This document shows positions 34,812-45,820 of a stretch of 64,000 nt of DNA, in pieces. Position 1 is the first letter of the stretch. Each line of letters starts with the position of its first letter. The translations under genes were made by a program, and so were the position numbers. Origin of the DNA: Nocardioides guangzhouensis (GTDB lineage: Bacteria; Actinomycetota; Actinomycetes; Propionibacteriales; Nocardioidaceae); contig NZ_SDKM01000008.1 of NCBI RefSeq assembly GCF_004519545.1, positions 1 through 64,000 on the forward strand, in the 5' to 3' direction. Below the pieces are notes generated by a model. The model saw only the letters and a list, made by a program, of their open reading frames with translations. It was not told where the DNA came from and did no database searches.

Positions 34812-35477
34812 TCATGCGTGGTCCTCCGGACCCTTCTCGATCACGGCGTAGGCGTGGCCGGCGTTCTCCTCGCGCATCACGAGGTGCAGCAGGTCGCCCT
34901 CCTGGATGACGGTCTCGCGGGTGGGCAGCATGCCCTCACCGAGCCGGTCGATCCAGGCGATCCGGCTCTTCGTCTCGATCTGGAGGTCGATGGTGCGGTG
35001 ACCGACCCACACGTCGGGAACCGGCACCTGGTCGACCCGGATCGTGCCGGACGGGTCGCGGAAGTCCGGCTCGGCGCCGGCCGGCAGGATCCGGCGCAGC
35101 ACCTGGTCGGCGGTCCACTTCACGGTCGCGACGGTGGTGATCCCGAGCCGCTGGTAGACCTCGGCGCGGCCGGGGTCGTAGATCCGGGCGACGACCTGCT
35201 GGATGCCGAACGTCTCGCGGGCGACCCGCGCCGCGATGATGTTGGAGTTGTCGCCGCTGGAGACCGCCGCGAACGCGTCCGCACGCTGGATGCCGGCCTT
35301 GGTCAGCACCGCCTGGTCGAAGCCGTACCCGGTCACCTTGTCACCGTTGAACGACGGGCCGAGCCGCCGGAAGGCGTCCGGGTTGTTGTCGATCACGGCC
35401 ACGGTGTGGTTGCGGTCCTCGAGGCTGCGGGCGAGCGTGGAACCAACGCGGCCACAGCCCATGATCACGACATGCAC
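34812..35477 (-). CDS. TrkA-type potassium transport regulator (CeoB-like)
   Basis: Protein of 221 residues. The Rossmann domain MHVVIMGCGRVGSTLARSLEDRNH has a GxGxxG nucleotide motif and VIDNNPDAF. The C-terminal TrkA-C domain is about 135-220. The protein is paralogous to the downstream gene, and two RCK subunits in tandem are the CeoBC arrangement. The start is GTG at 35477, with TAGCGT (35490-35485 on the minus strand) seven bases upstream, so it is a likely leaderless start. It is divergent from the KimA-like permease 56 bases away, and shared control is likely. Confidence 0.9.
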   Translation of the reverse strand: MHVVIMGCGRVGSTLARSLEDRNHTVAVIDNNPDAFRRLGPSFNGDKVTGYGFDQAVLTKAGIQRADAFAAVSSGDNSNIIAARVARETFGIQQVVARIYDPGRAEVYQRLGITTVATVKWTADQVLRRILPAGAEPDFRDPSGTIRVDQVPVPDVWVGHRTIDLQIETKSRIAWIDRLGEGMLPTRETVIQEGDLLHLVMREENAGHAYAVIEKGPEDHA

Positions 35478-35484
35478 AGCGCAG

Positions 35485-35525
35485 ACGCTACCGCAGCGTC
35501 ACGCGGCCGGTTCGTGGACTAGCCT
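35485..35525. promoter_or_regulatory. divergent promoters of the potassium module
   Basis: TAGCGT (minus strand, 35490-35485) faces the trkA start at 35477, and TAGCCT (35520-35525) faces the permease GTG at 35533. Each -10 is seven bases from its start codon, with 29 bases between them. Confidence 0.5.
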
Positions 35526-35532
35526 GCTCGTC

Positions 35533-37593
35533 GTGGGTGTCGGCGACGTATCGAAACGGATCCTGCTCGGGCGCAAGCTCCGTTCCTCACAGCTGGGCGA
35601 GACCCTGCTGTCGAAGCGCATCGCGCTACCCGTCTTCGCCTCCGACGCCCTGTCGTCCGTCGCCTACGCCCCGGACGAGATCTTCATCATGCTCGGGGTG
35701 GCCGGGGCCTCGGCCTACGTGTGGTCCTGGAAGATCGGCCTGGCCGTCGCCCTCGTGATGTTGACGGTGGTCGCGTCCTACCGCCAGACCGTGCACGCCT
35801 ACCCCAGCGGCGGCGGGGACTACGAGGTCGCGACCGTCAACCTGGGCCGGAACGCCGGGGTCACCGTGGCGAGCGCGCTGCTGGTCGACTACGTGCTGAC
35901 GGTGGCGGTGTCGATCTCGTCCGCCGCCCAGTACGCCGCCGGGGCCATCCCTTCCCTGATCGGGCACGAGGCGACCGTGGCCACCGCCGCGGTGATCCTG
36001 CTGACCGCGGCCAACCTGCGTGGTGTGCGGGAGTCGGGCAGCTTCTTCGCGGTCCCGACGTACCTCTTCATGATCGCGATCCTCGGCATGTGCGCCTACG
36101 GCCTGGTCCGTCTGGCCGCGGGTGACCTCCCCGACGCCGAGAGCGCGGTGCTGGACATCGTCCCGGCCCCCGGCTGGGAGGAGCCCCTGAGCCAGGTCGC
36201 CCTGCTGTTCCTGCTGGCGCGGGCGTTCTCGTCCGGCTGTGCCGCGCTGACCGGTGTCGAGGCGATCTCCAACGGCGTGCCGGCGTTCCGCAAGCCGAAG
36301 TCGCGGAACGCCGCCACCACCTTGCTGCTGCTGGGCCTGATCGCGATCTCGATGATGATGAGCGTCATCGTGCTCGCCAACCAGATGAGCATCCGCTACG
36401 TCGACCCGCACCACCTCGACCGCCTGACCCAGGCCAACGGCGGCCCGCTCCCCAACGACTACGAGCAGCACCCGGTGATCTCGCAGATCGCCAACGGCGT
36501 GTTCGACCAGTTCCCGCCCGGCTTCTACTTCGTGGTCACCGTGACCGGCGTGATCCTGGTGCTGGCCGCGAACACCGCGTTCAACGGGTTCCCGGTGCTC
36601 GGGTCGATCCTGGCCAAGGACGGCTTCGCGCCGCGGGCGCTGGGCTCGCGCGGCGACCGGCTCGCCTACAGCAACGGCATCGTGTTCCTGGCGGTCATGG
36701 CGATCATCCTGATCCAGATCTTCGACGCCGAGACCACCCGGCTGATCCAGCTCTACATCGTCGGCGTCTTCGTGTCGTTCAACCTCAGCCAGCTCGGGAT
36801 GATCCGGCACTGGACCCGCCACCTCGTCACCGAGACCGACCCGCAGGTGCGGCGGCGCATGCAGCGGTCGCGGATGATCAACACGTTCGGCCTGGCGATG
36901 ACAGCGGTGGTCCTCGCGATCGTGCTCGTCACGAAGTTCCTGGCCGGGGCCTGGATCACGATCCTCGCCATGGTGGTGTTCTTCGCGATCATGAAGGGCA
37001 TCCGCAAGCACTACGACCTCGTCGAGGACGAGCTCGCCGCCGACGACCAGGACAAGGTGCTGCCGACTCGCGTGCACGCGATCGTGCTCGCCTCCAAGCT
37101 GCACAAGCCGACGCTGCGGGCGCTGGCGTTCGCGAAGGCCACCCGGCCCAACGTGCTCGAGGCGGTCTACGTCGGGATCGACCAGGAGGCCACCAGCCGG
37201 TTGCTCGCCGAGTGGGACGAGCGCGGCATCGACGTGCCGCTCAAGGTCCTGCACTCGCCGTACCGCGAGATCATCAAGCCGATCGTCCAGTACGCCGCCG
37301 AGATCCGCCGGGCCAACCCGCGCGGCGTGGTCGCGGTCTACATCCCGGAGTACGTCGTGGGCCGCTGGTGGGAGCAGCTCCTGCACAACCAGACCGCGCT
37401 GCGGCTCAAGGGGCGGCTGCTGTTCACCCCGGGCGTGATGGTCACCTCCGTGCCCTACCAGCTGCGCTCGTCCCAGGCTGCGCTCAAGCGGGAGGCGCGC
37501 GAGGACCTGCGCTCGCGGGCGGGCGACGTCCGGAGGGGCGCCTCACGCAGTGCCACGGCCATCCGCGACCGCGACCACCGCGACCTCGACTGA
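35533..37593 (+). CDS. KimA-like potassium/amino-acid APC permease
   Basis: Protein of 686 residues. The APC-fold membrane part (about 25-500, twelve helices, FASDALSSVAYAPDEIF and YPSGGGDYEVA) is followed by a soluble C-terminal region (about 510-686) with VHAIVLASKLHKPTLRALAFAKATRP, which resembles a universal-stress-like domain. This matches the KimA/YdaO potassium-importer family, distinguished from ordinary amino-acid permeases by the soluble tail. It lies divergent from two TrkA regulators, supporting a potassium role. GTG 35533 follows TAGCCT by seven bases. Potassium specificity is inferred, not proven. Confidence 0.82.
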   Translation: MGVGDVSKRILLGRKLRSSQLGETLLSKRIALPVFASDALSSVAYAPDEIFIMLGVAGASAYVWSWKIGLAVALVMLTVVASYRQTVHAYPSGGGDYEVATVNLGRNAGVTVASALLVDYVLTVAVSISSAAQYAAGAIPSLIGHEATVATAAVILLTAANLRGVRESGSFFAVPTYLFMIAILGMCAYGLVRLAAGDLPDAESAVLDIVPAPGWEEPLSQVALLFLLARAFSSGCAALTGVEAISNGVPAFRKPKSRNAATTLLLLGLIAISMMMSVIVLANQMSIRYVDPHHLDRLTQANGGPLPNDYEQHPVISQIANGVFDQFPPGFYFVVTVTGVILVLAANTAFNGFPVLGSILAKDGFAPRALGSRGDRLAYSNGIVFLAVMAIILIQIFDAETTRLIQLYIVGVFVSFNLSQLGMIRHWTRHLVTETDPQVRRRMQRSRMINTFGLAMTAVVLAIVLVTKFLAGAWITILAMVVFFAIMKGIRKHYDLVEDELAADDQDKVLPTRVHAIVLASKLHKPTLRALAFAKATRPNVLEAVYVGIDQEATSRLLAEWDERGIDVPLKVLHSPYREIIKPIVQYAAEIRRANPRGVVAVYIPEYVVGRWWEQLLHNQTALRLKGRLLFTPGVMVTSVPYQLRSSQAALKREAREDLRSRAGDVRRGASRSATAIRDRDHRDLD

Positions 37594-37597
37594 CCCG

Positions 37598-38731
37598 ATG
37601 GCCCGCAACCCGCGCCAGCGCCAGCCCCGCGGCGAGTCGGTGGTCGGCCACCGCTTCACCGTGACGGTCGGGCCCGTCGCCCACGGCGGCCACTGCGTCG
37701 CCCGGGTCTCCGAGGCGGGCGACCGGGTGGTGTTCGTCCGGCACGCCCTGCCCGGCGAGGAGGTCCTCGTCGAGATCACCGAGGGCACCGAGGGCGACCG
37801 GTTCTGGCGCGGTGACGCGGTCGCCGTGCACTCCGCGAGCCCCGACCGGGTGCCGCCGCCGTGCCCGTACGCCGGCCCCGGGCTCTGCGGCGGCTGCGAC
37901 TTCCAGCACGTCGCGCTGCCGACCCAGCGGGAGCTGAAGGCGGCCGTGGTCCGCGAGCAGCTGGCCCGCCTCGCGCGCCTGGAGGTCGACGTCGAGGTGG
38001 AGCCGGTGCCCGGCGACACGGACGGCCTGGGCTGGCGCACCCGGATGGAGTACGCCGCCACCCGCGACGGCCTCCGGGGGATGCGCAAGCACCGCTCCCG
38101 CGAGGTGGTGGCGATCGACCGGTGCCTGATCGCGCACCCGGACGCCGTCGAGCTGCCGGCACCGGGCGTGCGGACCGAGCAGGTGCTCGATCGGCGCTAC
38201 CGGGTCTCGGCCAACGGGTTCTGGCAGGTGCACCCGGGGGCGCCCTCGACGCTGGTTGCCACGGTGCTCGACCAGCTCGCGCCGCGGCCCGGCGAGCGGG
38301 TGCTGGACCTCTACGCCGCCGTCGGCCTGTTCGCCGGGTTCCTCGGGGACCGGGTCGGGGACTCCGGCCGGGTGGTCGCGGTCGAGGGCGACAAGACGGC
38401 CTGCCGGCACGCCCGCGAGAACCTCTCCGACCTGCCGCACGCCGAGGTGGCCGTGGGCAGCGTCGACCGCGTCCTCGCGTCGTCGTACGACGAGCCGTTC
38501 GACCTGGTCGTCCTCGACCCGCCCCGCGAAGGAGCCCGGCGCACGGTCGTCCAGCAGGTCGTGGACCGCCGCCCGCGCGCCGTCGCGTACGTCGCCTGCG
38601 ACCCGGCCGCGCTCGCCCGCGACCTCGCCACCTTCGCCGAGCTCGGCTACCGGCTCATCTCGCTGCGGGCCTTCGACCTGTTCCCGATGACGCACCACGT
38701 CGAGTGCGTCGCCCTGGTCGAGCCCGCCTGA
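37598..38731 (+). CDS. TrmA/RumA-type 23S rRNA (uracil-5-)-methyltransferase
   Basis: Protein of 377 residues. The TRAM-like N-terminus (about 12-75, [20 protein letters not shown]) is followed by a [4Fe-4S] site with Cys89, Cys97, Cys100 and Cys176, then the SAM-binding domain ([15 protein letters not shown]) and the catalytic Cys334 in VACDPAAL. Members methylate U747/U1939 of 23S rRNA or U54 of tRNA; RlmD/RlmCD-like assignment is likely. It starts four bases after the permease stop. The repeat and aconitase follow. Confidence 0.92.
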   Translation: MARNPRQRQPRGESVVGHRFTVTVGPVAHGGHCVARVSEAGDRVVFVRHALPGEEVLVEITEGTEGDRFWRGDAVAVHSASPDRVPPPCPYAGPGLCGGCDFQHVALPTQRELKAAVVREQLARLARLEVDVEVEPVPGDTDGLGWRTRMEYAATRDGLRGMRKHRSREVVAIDRCLIAHPDAVELPAPGVRTEQVLDRRYRVSANGFWQVHPGAPSTLVATVLDQLAPRPGERVLDLYAAVGLFAGFLGDRVGDSGRVVAVEGDKTACRHARENLSDLPHAEVAVGSVDRVLASSYDEPFDLVVLDPPREGARRTVVQQVVDRRPRAVAYVACDPAALARDLATFAELGYRLISLRAFDLFPMTHHVECVALVEPA

Positions 38732-38738
38732 CCGGTCC

Positions 38739-38772
38739 GGGTGGTTGAGGAGCGAGCGTCTCGAAACCACCC
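38739..38772. repeat. Nocardioides-type GGTGGTTGAGG hairpin repeat
   Basis: GGGTGGTT (38739-38746) pairs with AACCACCC (38765-38772) across a conserved core of GAGGAGCGAGCGTCTCG. It lies between the methyltransferase stop and the aconitase promoter. It is an intact copy of the element seen in degenerate form at 20-80. Confidence 0.8.
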
Positions 38773-38826
38773 GATCGCCAGCGACGCCGCGGGGGTGTCG
38801 CTCCCGAAGTACGTCGACATCGTGTA

Positions 38827-38840
38827 TCTTGATATCAAGA
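38827..38840. promoter_or_regulatory. aconitase operator candidate
   Basis: TCTTGATATCAAGA is a perfect 14-bp palindrome upstream of the aconitase start (113 bases to 38940), in otherwise GC-rich sequence. It is a plausible operator or core promoter region. Confidence 0.5.
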
Positions 38841-38939
38841 GATATGCCCGCACTGCCGCGACCGCGGACCGCGCCTTTCCCGCCCGCGGACACGACGGCA
38901 AGATGGGCGACGTACCCGACCCTCGAGGAGATGCGGCTG

Positions 38940-41609
<2,670 letters not shown>

Positions 41610-41624
41610 CCGCCCGCTCGCACC

Positions 41625-41661
41625 CGACGGCCCGTCGTCCACCCCGGACGGCGGGCCGTCG
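41625..41661. terminator. terminator hairpin after aconitase
   Basis: CGACGGCCCG (41625-41634) pairs with CGGGCCGTCG (41652-41661). An inner CGTCC/GGACG pairing can extend the stem. Downstream (about 41671-41722) are short GCAGCGGTGTCC-like and GGTCGGCA repeats. Confidence 0.75.
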
Positions 41662-41819
41662 GCGTCCCCGCAGCGGTGTCCGCAGCGGTGTCCGCAGCAG
41701 GGTCGGCAGCTGGGTCGGCAACCGACCCCGCCAGCAGGTCGGGAACGGTTCAGACGTCCTTTGCGGACCGCGACCCCTCGCGCGGATACTCGATGTGGAG
41801 GGATGGAGGAGGAGCTGTC

Positions 41820-41993
41820 GTGGACAAGGTGAAGGCCGTCCTGCTCTGGCCGGTCCGGACGATCTGGCACCTGCGTGCGCTGGTGAAGGACGCGGACCAC
41901 GACGAGTGGCTCGACTCGCACCAGGACGAGCAGCGCAGGAAGGGTCCGGACGCCGGCAGGATCATCCGCGGCGGGCCGGGCGGCGGCTCGTAG
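41820..41993 (+). CDS. small hypothetical protein, 57 residues
   Basis: Basic/acidic small protein with an amphipathic N-terminus [21 protein letters not shown] and a charged remainder. GGAGGAG lies 5 bases before the GTG at 41820. I do not recognise it. It lies between the aconitase terminator and the convergent VanZ gene, and may be real because of its ribosome site. Confidence 0.5.
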   Translation: MDKVKAVLLWPVRTIWHLRALVKDADHDEWLDSHQDEQRRKGPDAGRIIRGGPGGGS

Positions 41994-42017
41994 GAGGCCG
42001 TGGCTCCGGCGTCCGGC

Positions 42018-42569
42018 TCAGCGGCGGGTGACCCGGGCCCCCAGGCCGAGCACCGCGGCCACCAGGACCCCGGCCCCGAACCCGATCAGCGCGCCGGTCG
42101 CGTTGTCGACCACATCGGTCACGTCGCACGCCCGGTCCAGCCGGGTCAGCTCGAGCTGGATGCGCTCGATCAGGGCCGAGTAGCCGACCAGGAGCGCCAG
42201 GCCGGGGAGAGCCAGCCATGCCCGGCCGCGGCGCACTGTCGCGATCGCCAGCAGGAAGCCGGCCGGCACGAAGAGCGCGGTGTTGAGCATCCGCTGGCCG
42301 CCGCTGAAGATCCAGAACCCTTCCGGCGCGGGACCGCCGTAGTCCCACGAGCACGCGGTCTGCGCCTCCTCGGCCGCGATCCAGCCGGGCGCGCCGTGCG
42401 CCGGAACGAGCGTGACCAGGCCGATCACCACCAGCGACCAGGTGAGCGCGGCCAGCACCCACGGGGTGGCCACCCCCGCCGCGCGCAGCAGGAACCCGAG
42501 CAGCACGCAGGCCAGGCCGGCCACCACGGCACCGAGCAGCATCACCCCGGGCCCGCCGACGTTCACCAT
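42018..42569 (-). CDS. VanZ family membrane protein
   Basis: Protein of 183 residues with four to five helices. The C-terminal signature ERIQLELTRLDRACDVTDV and NATGALIGFGAG matches VanZ (Glu-x-x-Gln ... Asp-x-x-Asp ... Asn-x-x-Gly). VanZ proteins are linked to low-level teicoplanin resistance, but many relatives have other or unknown envelope roles. ATG 42569 lies seven bases after TAGTGT, and GGAGAA lies within that spacer. It is divergent from the PAP2 gene. Confidence 0.82.
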   Translation of the reverse strand: MVNVGGPGVMLLGAVVAGLACVLLGFLLRAAGVATPWVLAALTWSLVVIGLVTLVPAHGAPGWIAAEEAQTACSWDYGGPAPEGFWIFSGGQRMLNTALFVPAGFLLAIATVRRGRAWLALPGLALLVGYSALIERIQLELTRLDRACDVTDVVDNATGALIGFGAGVLVAAVLGLGARVTRR

Positions 42570-42603
42570 TTCTCCGACACTAGCGAGGCGACGGAACGGG
42601 TAC

Positions 42604-43380
42604 ATGGGCGGGATGCAGCCCTCCTCCGTCGACTCCGTCGACCCTGTCGACCCTCTCGGGTCCCGCCACGAGGCCGCGCCCTCGCGCCGGGGCGTCGCGC
42701 GCACCGCCGTACTGCTGGTCCTGGTGTGGGCCGGCCTGCTGGCGCTGGTCGCCGCGCTCGGCTGGGCGATCACCCATGCGTGGCAGGCGTCGGTGGACCC
42801 GTGGGACAACGACATCTCGCGCTGGTTCGCCCGGCACCGGACCTCCGCCCTCGACGGCCCGGCAGACGTCGGCACCTTGCTCGGCGACACCGTCCCGGCA
42901 TTCGCGCTGGGCGCGGTCGTGGTGGCGGGGATCGCGGTGTGGCGGCGGACCTGGCGGCCGGTCGTGTTCTTCGGGCTGCTCGCCGCCGGGATGGGCGCGC
43001 TGTACTCGGTGGTGACGCGGGTCGACCCGCGCGACAGACCGCCGGTGCGGATCCTCGACGGCGGGCTGGTGCCCGACCACAGCTTCCCGTCGGGACACGT
43101 GGGCACGGCGACCGCGGTGTACGGCGGGATCGTGGTGCTCGCGTGGGTGTACGCCCGGCACGCCCGCCCCTGGGTGGCGCCGCTGCTCCTGCTCCCGCCG
43201 CTGGTGCTGCTGGCCCGGCTCTACCAGGGCGCGCACCACCTGACCGACGTGCTCACCAGCCTGGTCTACGGCACTGCGTGGCTGGCGACGCTCTCCGTGC
43301 TGCTGCTCGCCGGTGTGGTCCGTGACGGGGTGGATCGCGACGGGGTGGATCGCGACGGGGTGGATCGCGACGGGACGTGA
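42604..43380 (+). CDS. PAP2-family membrane phosphatase
   Basis: Protein of 258 residues with six helices. The phosphatase motifs are RVDPRDRPP (motif 1, with arginine in place of the usual lysine), FPSGH near 162-166 and ARLYQGAHHLTDVL near 198-211. It removes phosphate from lipid phosphates such as undecaprenyl pyrophosphate, with the active site outside. ATG 42604 and ATG 42613 are both possible. The C-terminal tail is a tandem DGVDR repeat. The YjbQ gene starts 13 bases after its stop. Confidence 0.85.
   Translation: MGGMQPSSVDSVDPVDPLGSRHEAAPSRRGVARTAVLLVLVWAGLLALVAALGWAITHAWQASVDPWDNDISRWFARHRTSALDGPADVGTLLGDTVPAFALGAVVVAGIAVWRRTWRPVVFFGLLAAGMGALYSVVTRVDPRDRPPVRILDGGLVPDHSFPSGHVGTATAVYGGIVVLAWVYARHARPWVAPLLLLPPLVLLARLYQGAHHLTDVLTSLVYGTAWLATLSVLLLAGVVRDGVDRDGVDRDGVDRDGT
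43324..43377 (+). repeat. 15-bp coding minisatellite
   Basis: GACGGGGTGGATCGC is repeated at 43324, 43339 and 43354, followed by a partial GACGGGACG. It encodes DGVDR repeats at the C-terminus of the PAP2 phosphatase. Confidence 0.9.
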
Positions 43381-43393
43381 CAGGCTGGGCGGC

Positions 43394-43798
43394 ATGCGCA
43401 GCGAGACCAGGAGCTACCGGACCGGCGACCGCGACACGGTGCTCGACCTCACCCGCGACTGCGCGACCTTCGTGGCCGACGAGGTCGACGGGCTGCTGCA
43501 CGTGTTCGTCCCGCACGCCACTGCCGGTCTCGCGATTCTCGAGACCGGCGCCGGAAGCGACGACGACCTGCTGGCGGCGCTCGACGACCTGCTGCCCGCC
43601 GACGACCGGTGGCGGCACCGGCACGGCAGCCCCGGCCACGGACGTGCGCACGTGATGCCCGCCCTCGTGCCGCCGTACGCCTCGATCCCGGTGCTCGACG
43701 GCCGCCTCGCCCTCGGCACCTGGCAGAGCATCTGCCTCGTGGACCTCAACGTCGACAACCCCGATCGCGAGGTGCGGTTCTCCTTCCTCGCCGGCTGA
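43394..43798 (+). CDS. YjbQ family protein (UPF0047)
   Basis: Protein of 134 residues with VFVPHATAGLAILE, HGSPGHGRAHVMPAL and LGTWQSICLVDLN, all signature parts of the YjbQ/UPF0047 beta-sandwich. Family members have weak thiamine-phosphate-synthase-like activity; the true role is unsettled. The start lies seven bases after CAGGCT. The next gene encodes a thiamine-binding (MTH1187-type) protein. Confidence 0.9.
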   Translation: MRSETRSYRTGDRDTVLDLTRDCATFVADEVDGLLHVFVPHATAGLAILETGAGSDDDLLAALDDLLPADDRWRHRHGSPGHGRAHVMPALVPPYASIPVLDGRLALGTWQSICLVDLNVDNPDREVRFSFLAG

Positions 43799-43849
43799 GT
43801 CCGCAAGACCTGGCCGCTCGGTGCTTCGGGGCTGGATAGGGTCGCTCCC

Positions 43850-44155
43850 ATGATCGTGGCGTTCAGCATCTCGCCCATGGCCGGCGACGACACCGGGTCG
43901 GTGACCGAGGCGGTGGCCGCCGCTGTGCGCGTGGTCCGCGAGTCGGGACTCCCCAACGAGACCAACGCGATGTTCACCAACATCGAGGGGGAGTGGGACG
44001 AGGTGATGGCGGTGGTCAAGCGCGCCGTCGACGTGGTCGCCGAGGCCTCCCCGCGGGTGGGGCTGGTGCTGAAGGCCGACATCCGGCCCGGGTACGACGG
44101 GCAGCTGACCGCGAAGGTGCAGCGGATCGAGGAGACGCTGGCGGCCGAGGCATGA
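43850..44155 (+). CDS. thiamine-binding protein, MTH1187/UPF0045 family
   Basis: Protein of 101 residues with the ferredoxin-like fold of the MTH1187/YkoF-type group: MIVAFSISPMAGDD, a conserved central NAMFTNIEGEWDEVMAVVKRAV, and GLVLKADIRPGYDG. Related proteins bind thiamine. ATG 43850 follows TAGGGT by seven bases. It follows YjbQ, and its stop overlaps the DUF3105 start. A copy of the GGCCAGGTCTTG motif (inverted) lies just upstream. Confidence 0.85.
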   Translation: MIVAFSISPMAGDDTGSVTEAVAAAVRVVRESGLPNETNAMFTNIEGEWDEVMAVVKRAVDVVAEASPRVGLVLKADIRPGYDGQLTAKVQRIEETLAAEA

Positions 44156-44769
44156 GCCGGCAGCGGCTCGGGCTGCTGCTGGCGGTGCTGGCCGCGGTCG
44201 CGGTCGTCGCGCTCGCGCTGGCCGTCCCGCGGCTCGGGGACGACGACGAGGACCCGGCGACCTCCGCGCAGGGCGGTGACGCGTCGGGGAGCGCCGCCGG
44301 GACCGAGGAGCCCGACCCGACCAGCGGGCTCGACCAGGTCCGGCAGTACGACGTCGGCGAGGTCGTGCACACCGAGGACCAGGTCTCCTACACCCAGGCG
44401 CCGCCGGTCGGCGGGGACCACGCGAACGAGTGGCTCCAGTGCGGTCGGTACGACGAGCCGGTGCGCGAGGAGAACATGGTGCACTCGCTCGAGCACGGCA
44501 CCGTCTGGATCACCTATCGCCCGGGTCTGCCGGCCGCGGACCTCCGGGCGCTCGCGGACGTTCTCCCGGCCAAGGGTGTGCTCTCGCCGTACGCCGACCA
44601 GTCCGCGCCGGTCGTCGTCACCGTCTGGAACACCCAGCTCCGCCTGGCCGGAGCCGACGACCAGCGGCTCGACGAGTTCGTGGCGACGTACGGCGACGGC
44701 GGCACCTCGCCGGAGCCGTTCGCCTCCTGCGAGGGTGGCGGCGAACGGCTCGAGTCCGAGGACGGCTGA
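44152..44769 (+). CDS. DUF3105 domain membrane-anchored protein
   Basis: Protein of 205 residues. One N-terminal transmembrane helix (about 7-25) and a disordered linker precede the DUF3105 domain with APPVGGDHANEWLQCG, NMVHSLEHGTVWITY and SYADQSA-like parts. The histidines and the cysteines at CG and FASCEGG suggest metal binding or disulfide use outside the cell. It is in one transcript with the thiamine-binding gene because the ATG overlaps its stop. Function is unknown. Confidence 0.86.
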   Translation: MSRQRLGLLLAVLAAVAVVALALAVPRLGDDDEDPATSAQGGDASGSAAGTEEPDPTSGLDQVRQYDVGEVVHTEDQVSYTQAPPVGGDHANEWLQCGRYDEPVREENMVHSLEHGTVWITYRPGLPAADLRALADVLPAKGVLSPYADQSAPVVVTVWNTQLRLAGADDQRLDEFVATYGDGGTSPEPFASCEGGGERLESEDG

Positions 44770-44776
44770 CCGAGAG

Positions 44777-45529
44777 TCAGGGCAGCCGCTCGGTCAGTGG
44801 GGTCGCGTCGGCGCCGTCGAGGCCGGCGGCCAGGTCGAGCAGCCGCGCGCGGGTGGCGTCGCCGGCCGCGGCCAGCACGGCTGCCAGGTCGTCGTACGCC
44901 GACTCCCGGGCGTCGGCAGCCAGGCCCACCGCCAGCACGTCGGCGAGCCGCGCGTCCGGGAGCCGCTGCATGACGGCGTCGAGCGCGGCGACCTCCTCGG
45001 TCCACAGGGCCACGGCGAGCATCTGCTCCGCGGACGCCACCTCGACCACCTCGAGCGCGACGTCGGTGTCGACGACCGAGACGAACCGCCCCAGCGGGAG
45101 GTACTCCTCGCGCTCCAGCAGCCGCCGCCCCACGTCCACGACCGTCCGCACCGGCAGGCCGCGGATGATCGGCTCGGCCCGGACCGGGTCGAGGCGGGTG
45201 CTCACGTCGGTGAGGAAGCCCGGGCTGAGCCGGGCGGCGAGGCGGATCGCCTGCTCGGGCTCCATGACCGCGGCGACCCGAGCCCCGAGCAGCGGGCTGA
45301 ACGCGACCTCGGCCACCTTGGCGGTGATCGGGGCCGGCGCGAGGTGGCTCAGCCTCGCCAGGCGCCGGAACTTCGCCTCGTGCCGCGTGTGCAGCGCCTC
45401 GGCGAGGTCGGCCCGCAGGTCGCGGATCGCGGTCGGCGGCACGTCGTGCAGGAACGCCAGCTCCCCGGGGTCGACGTCGAGCTCCGCTGCCAGCCGGCCC
45501 ACCTCGGCGCGTACGGACGGGCCGGTCAC
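44777..45529 (-). CDS. hypothetical protein, alpha-helical repeat-like
   Basis: Soluble protein of 250 residues, strongly helical and leucine/alanine-rich, with repeated LxDVxxRLxP-like segments (for example LLGARVAAVM, FLTDVSTRLD, IIRGLPVRTVVDVGRRLL). It resembles short helical-repeat, scaffold-like proteins. No signal peptide or membrane segment. GTG 45529 overlaps the TGA of the preceding small gene, so it is the second gene of a two-gene operon. I do not recognise a family. Confidence 0.7.
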   Translation of the reverse strand: MTGPSVRAEVGRLAAELDVDPGELAFLHDVPPTAIRDLRADLAEALHTRHEAKFRRLARLSHLAPAPITAKVAEVAFSPLLGARVAAVMEPEQAIRLAARLSPGFLTDVSTRLDPVRAEPIIRGLPVRTVVDVGRRLLEREEYLPLGRFVSVVDTDVALEVVEVASAEQMLAVALWTEEVAALDAVMQRLPDARLADVLAVGLAADARESAYDDLAAVLAAAGDATRARLLDLAAGLDGADATPLTERLP

Positions 45530-45756
45530 GACGCGTCCTCCGGAAAGATCAGCGCCCGGGCCCGGCCACGAAGCGGGCGGGGCAGGGCCCTGACCGTGCC
45601 GTCGAGGCCGTCGGCGACGGCGGTGTCCTCGGCGGCGAACGTGGTCGCGACCAGGTCGTCGAGCGTGCCCAGGTCGGCGGGGGAGCAGGCGTCCAGGCCG
45701 GACAGACGGGAGCGTGGAACCCCGAGTCGGCCGGCCAGTGAGTCCAGCGGATCCAT
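45526..45756 (-). CDS. hypothetical protein, 76 residues
   Basis: Small protein MDPLDSLAGRLGVPRSRLSG with a helical body and a basic stretch LPRPLRGRARAL. It lies directly upstream of the 250-residue protein, with a 4-base overlap. The ATG at 45756 is seven bases after TACGGT (minus strand, 45769-45764), leaderless-like. Function unknown. Confidence 0.6.
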   Translation of the reverse strand: MDPLDSLAGRLGVPRSRLSGLDACSPADLGTLDDLVATTFAAEDTAVADGLDGTVRALPRPLRGRARALIFPEDAS

Positions 45757-45820
45757 GCCGGTCACCGTAGCGGGCCGAAACCCGGTGGCCGCGTCCGCGC
45801 CGCTCTGTGAGGGTGGCGCC

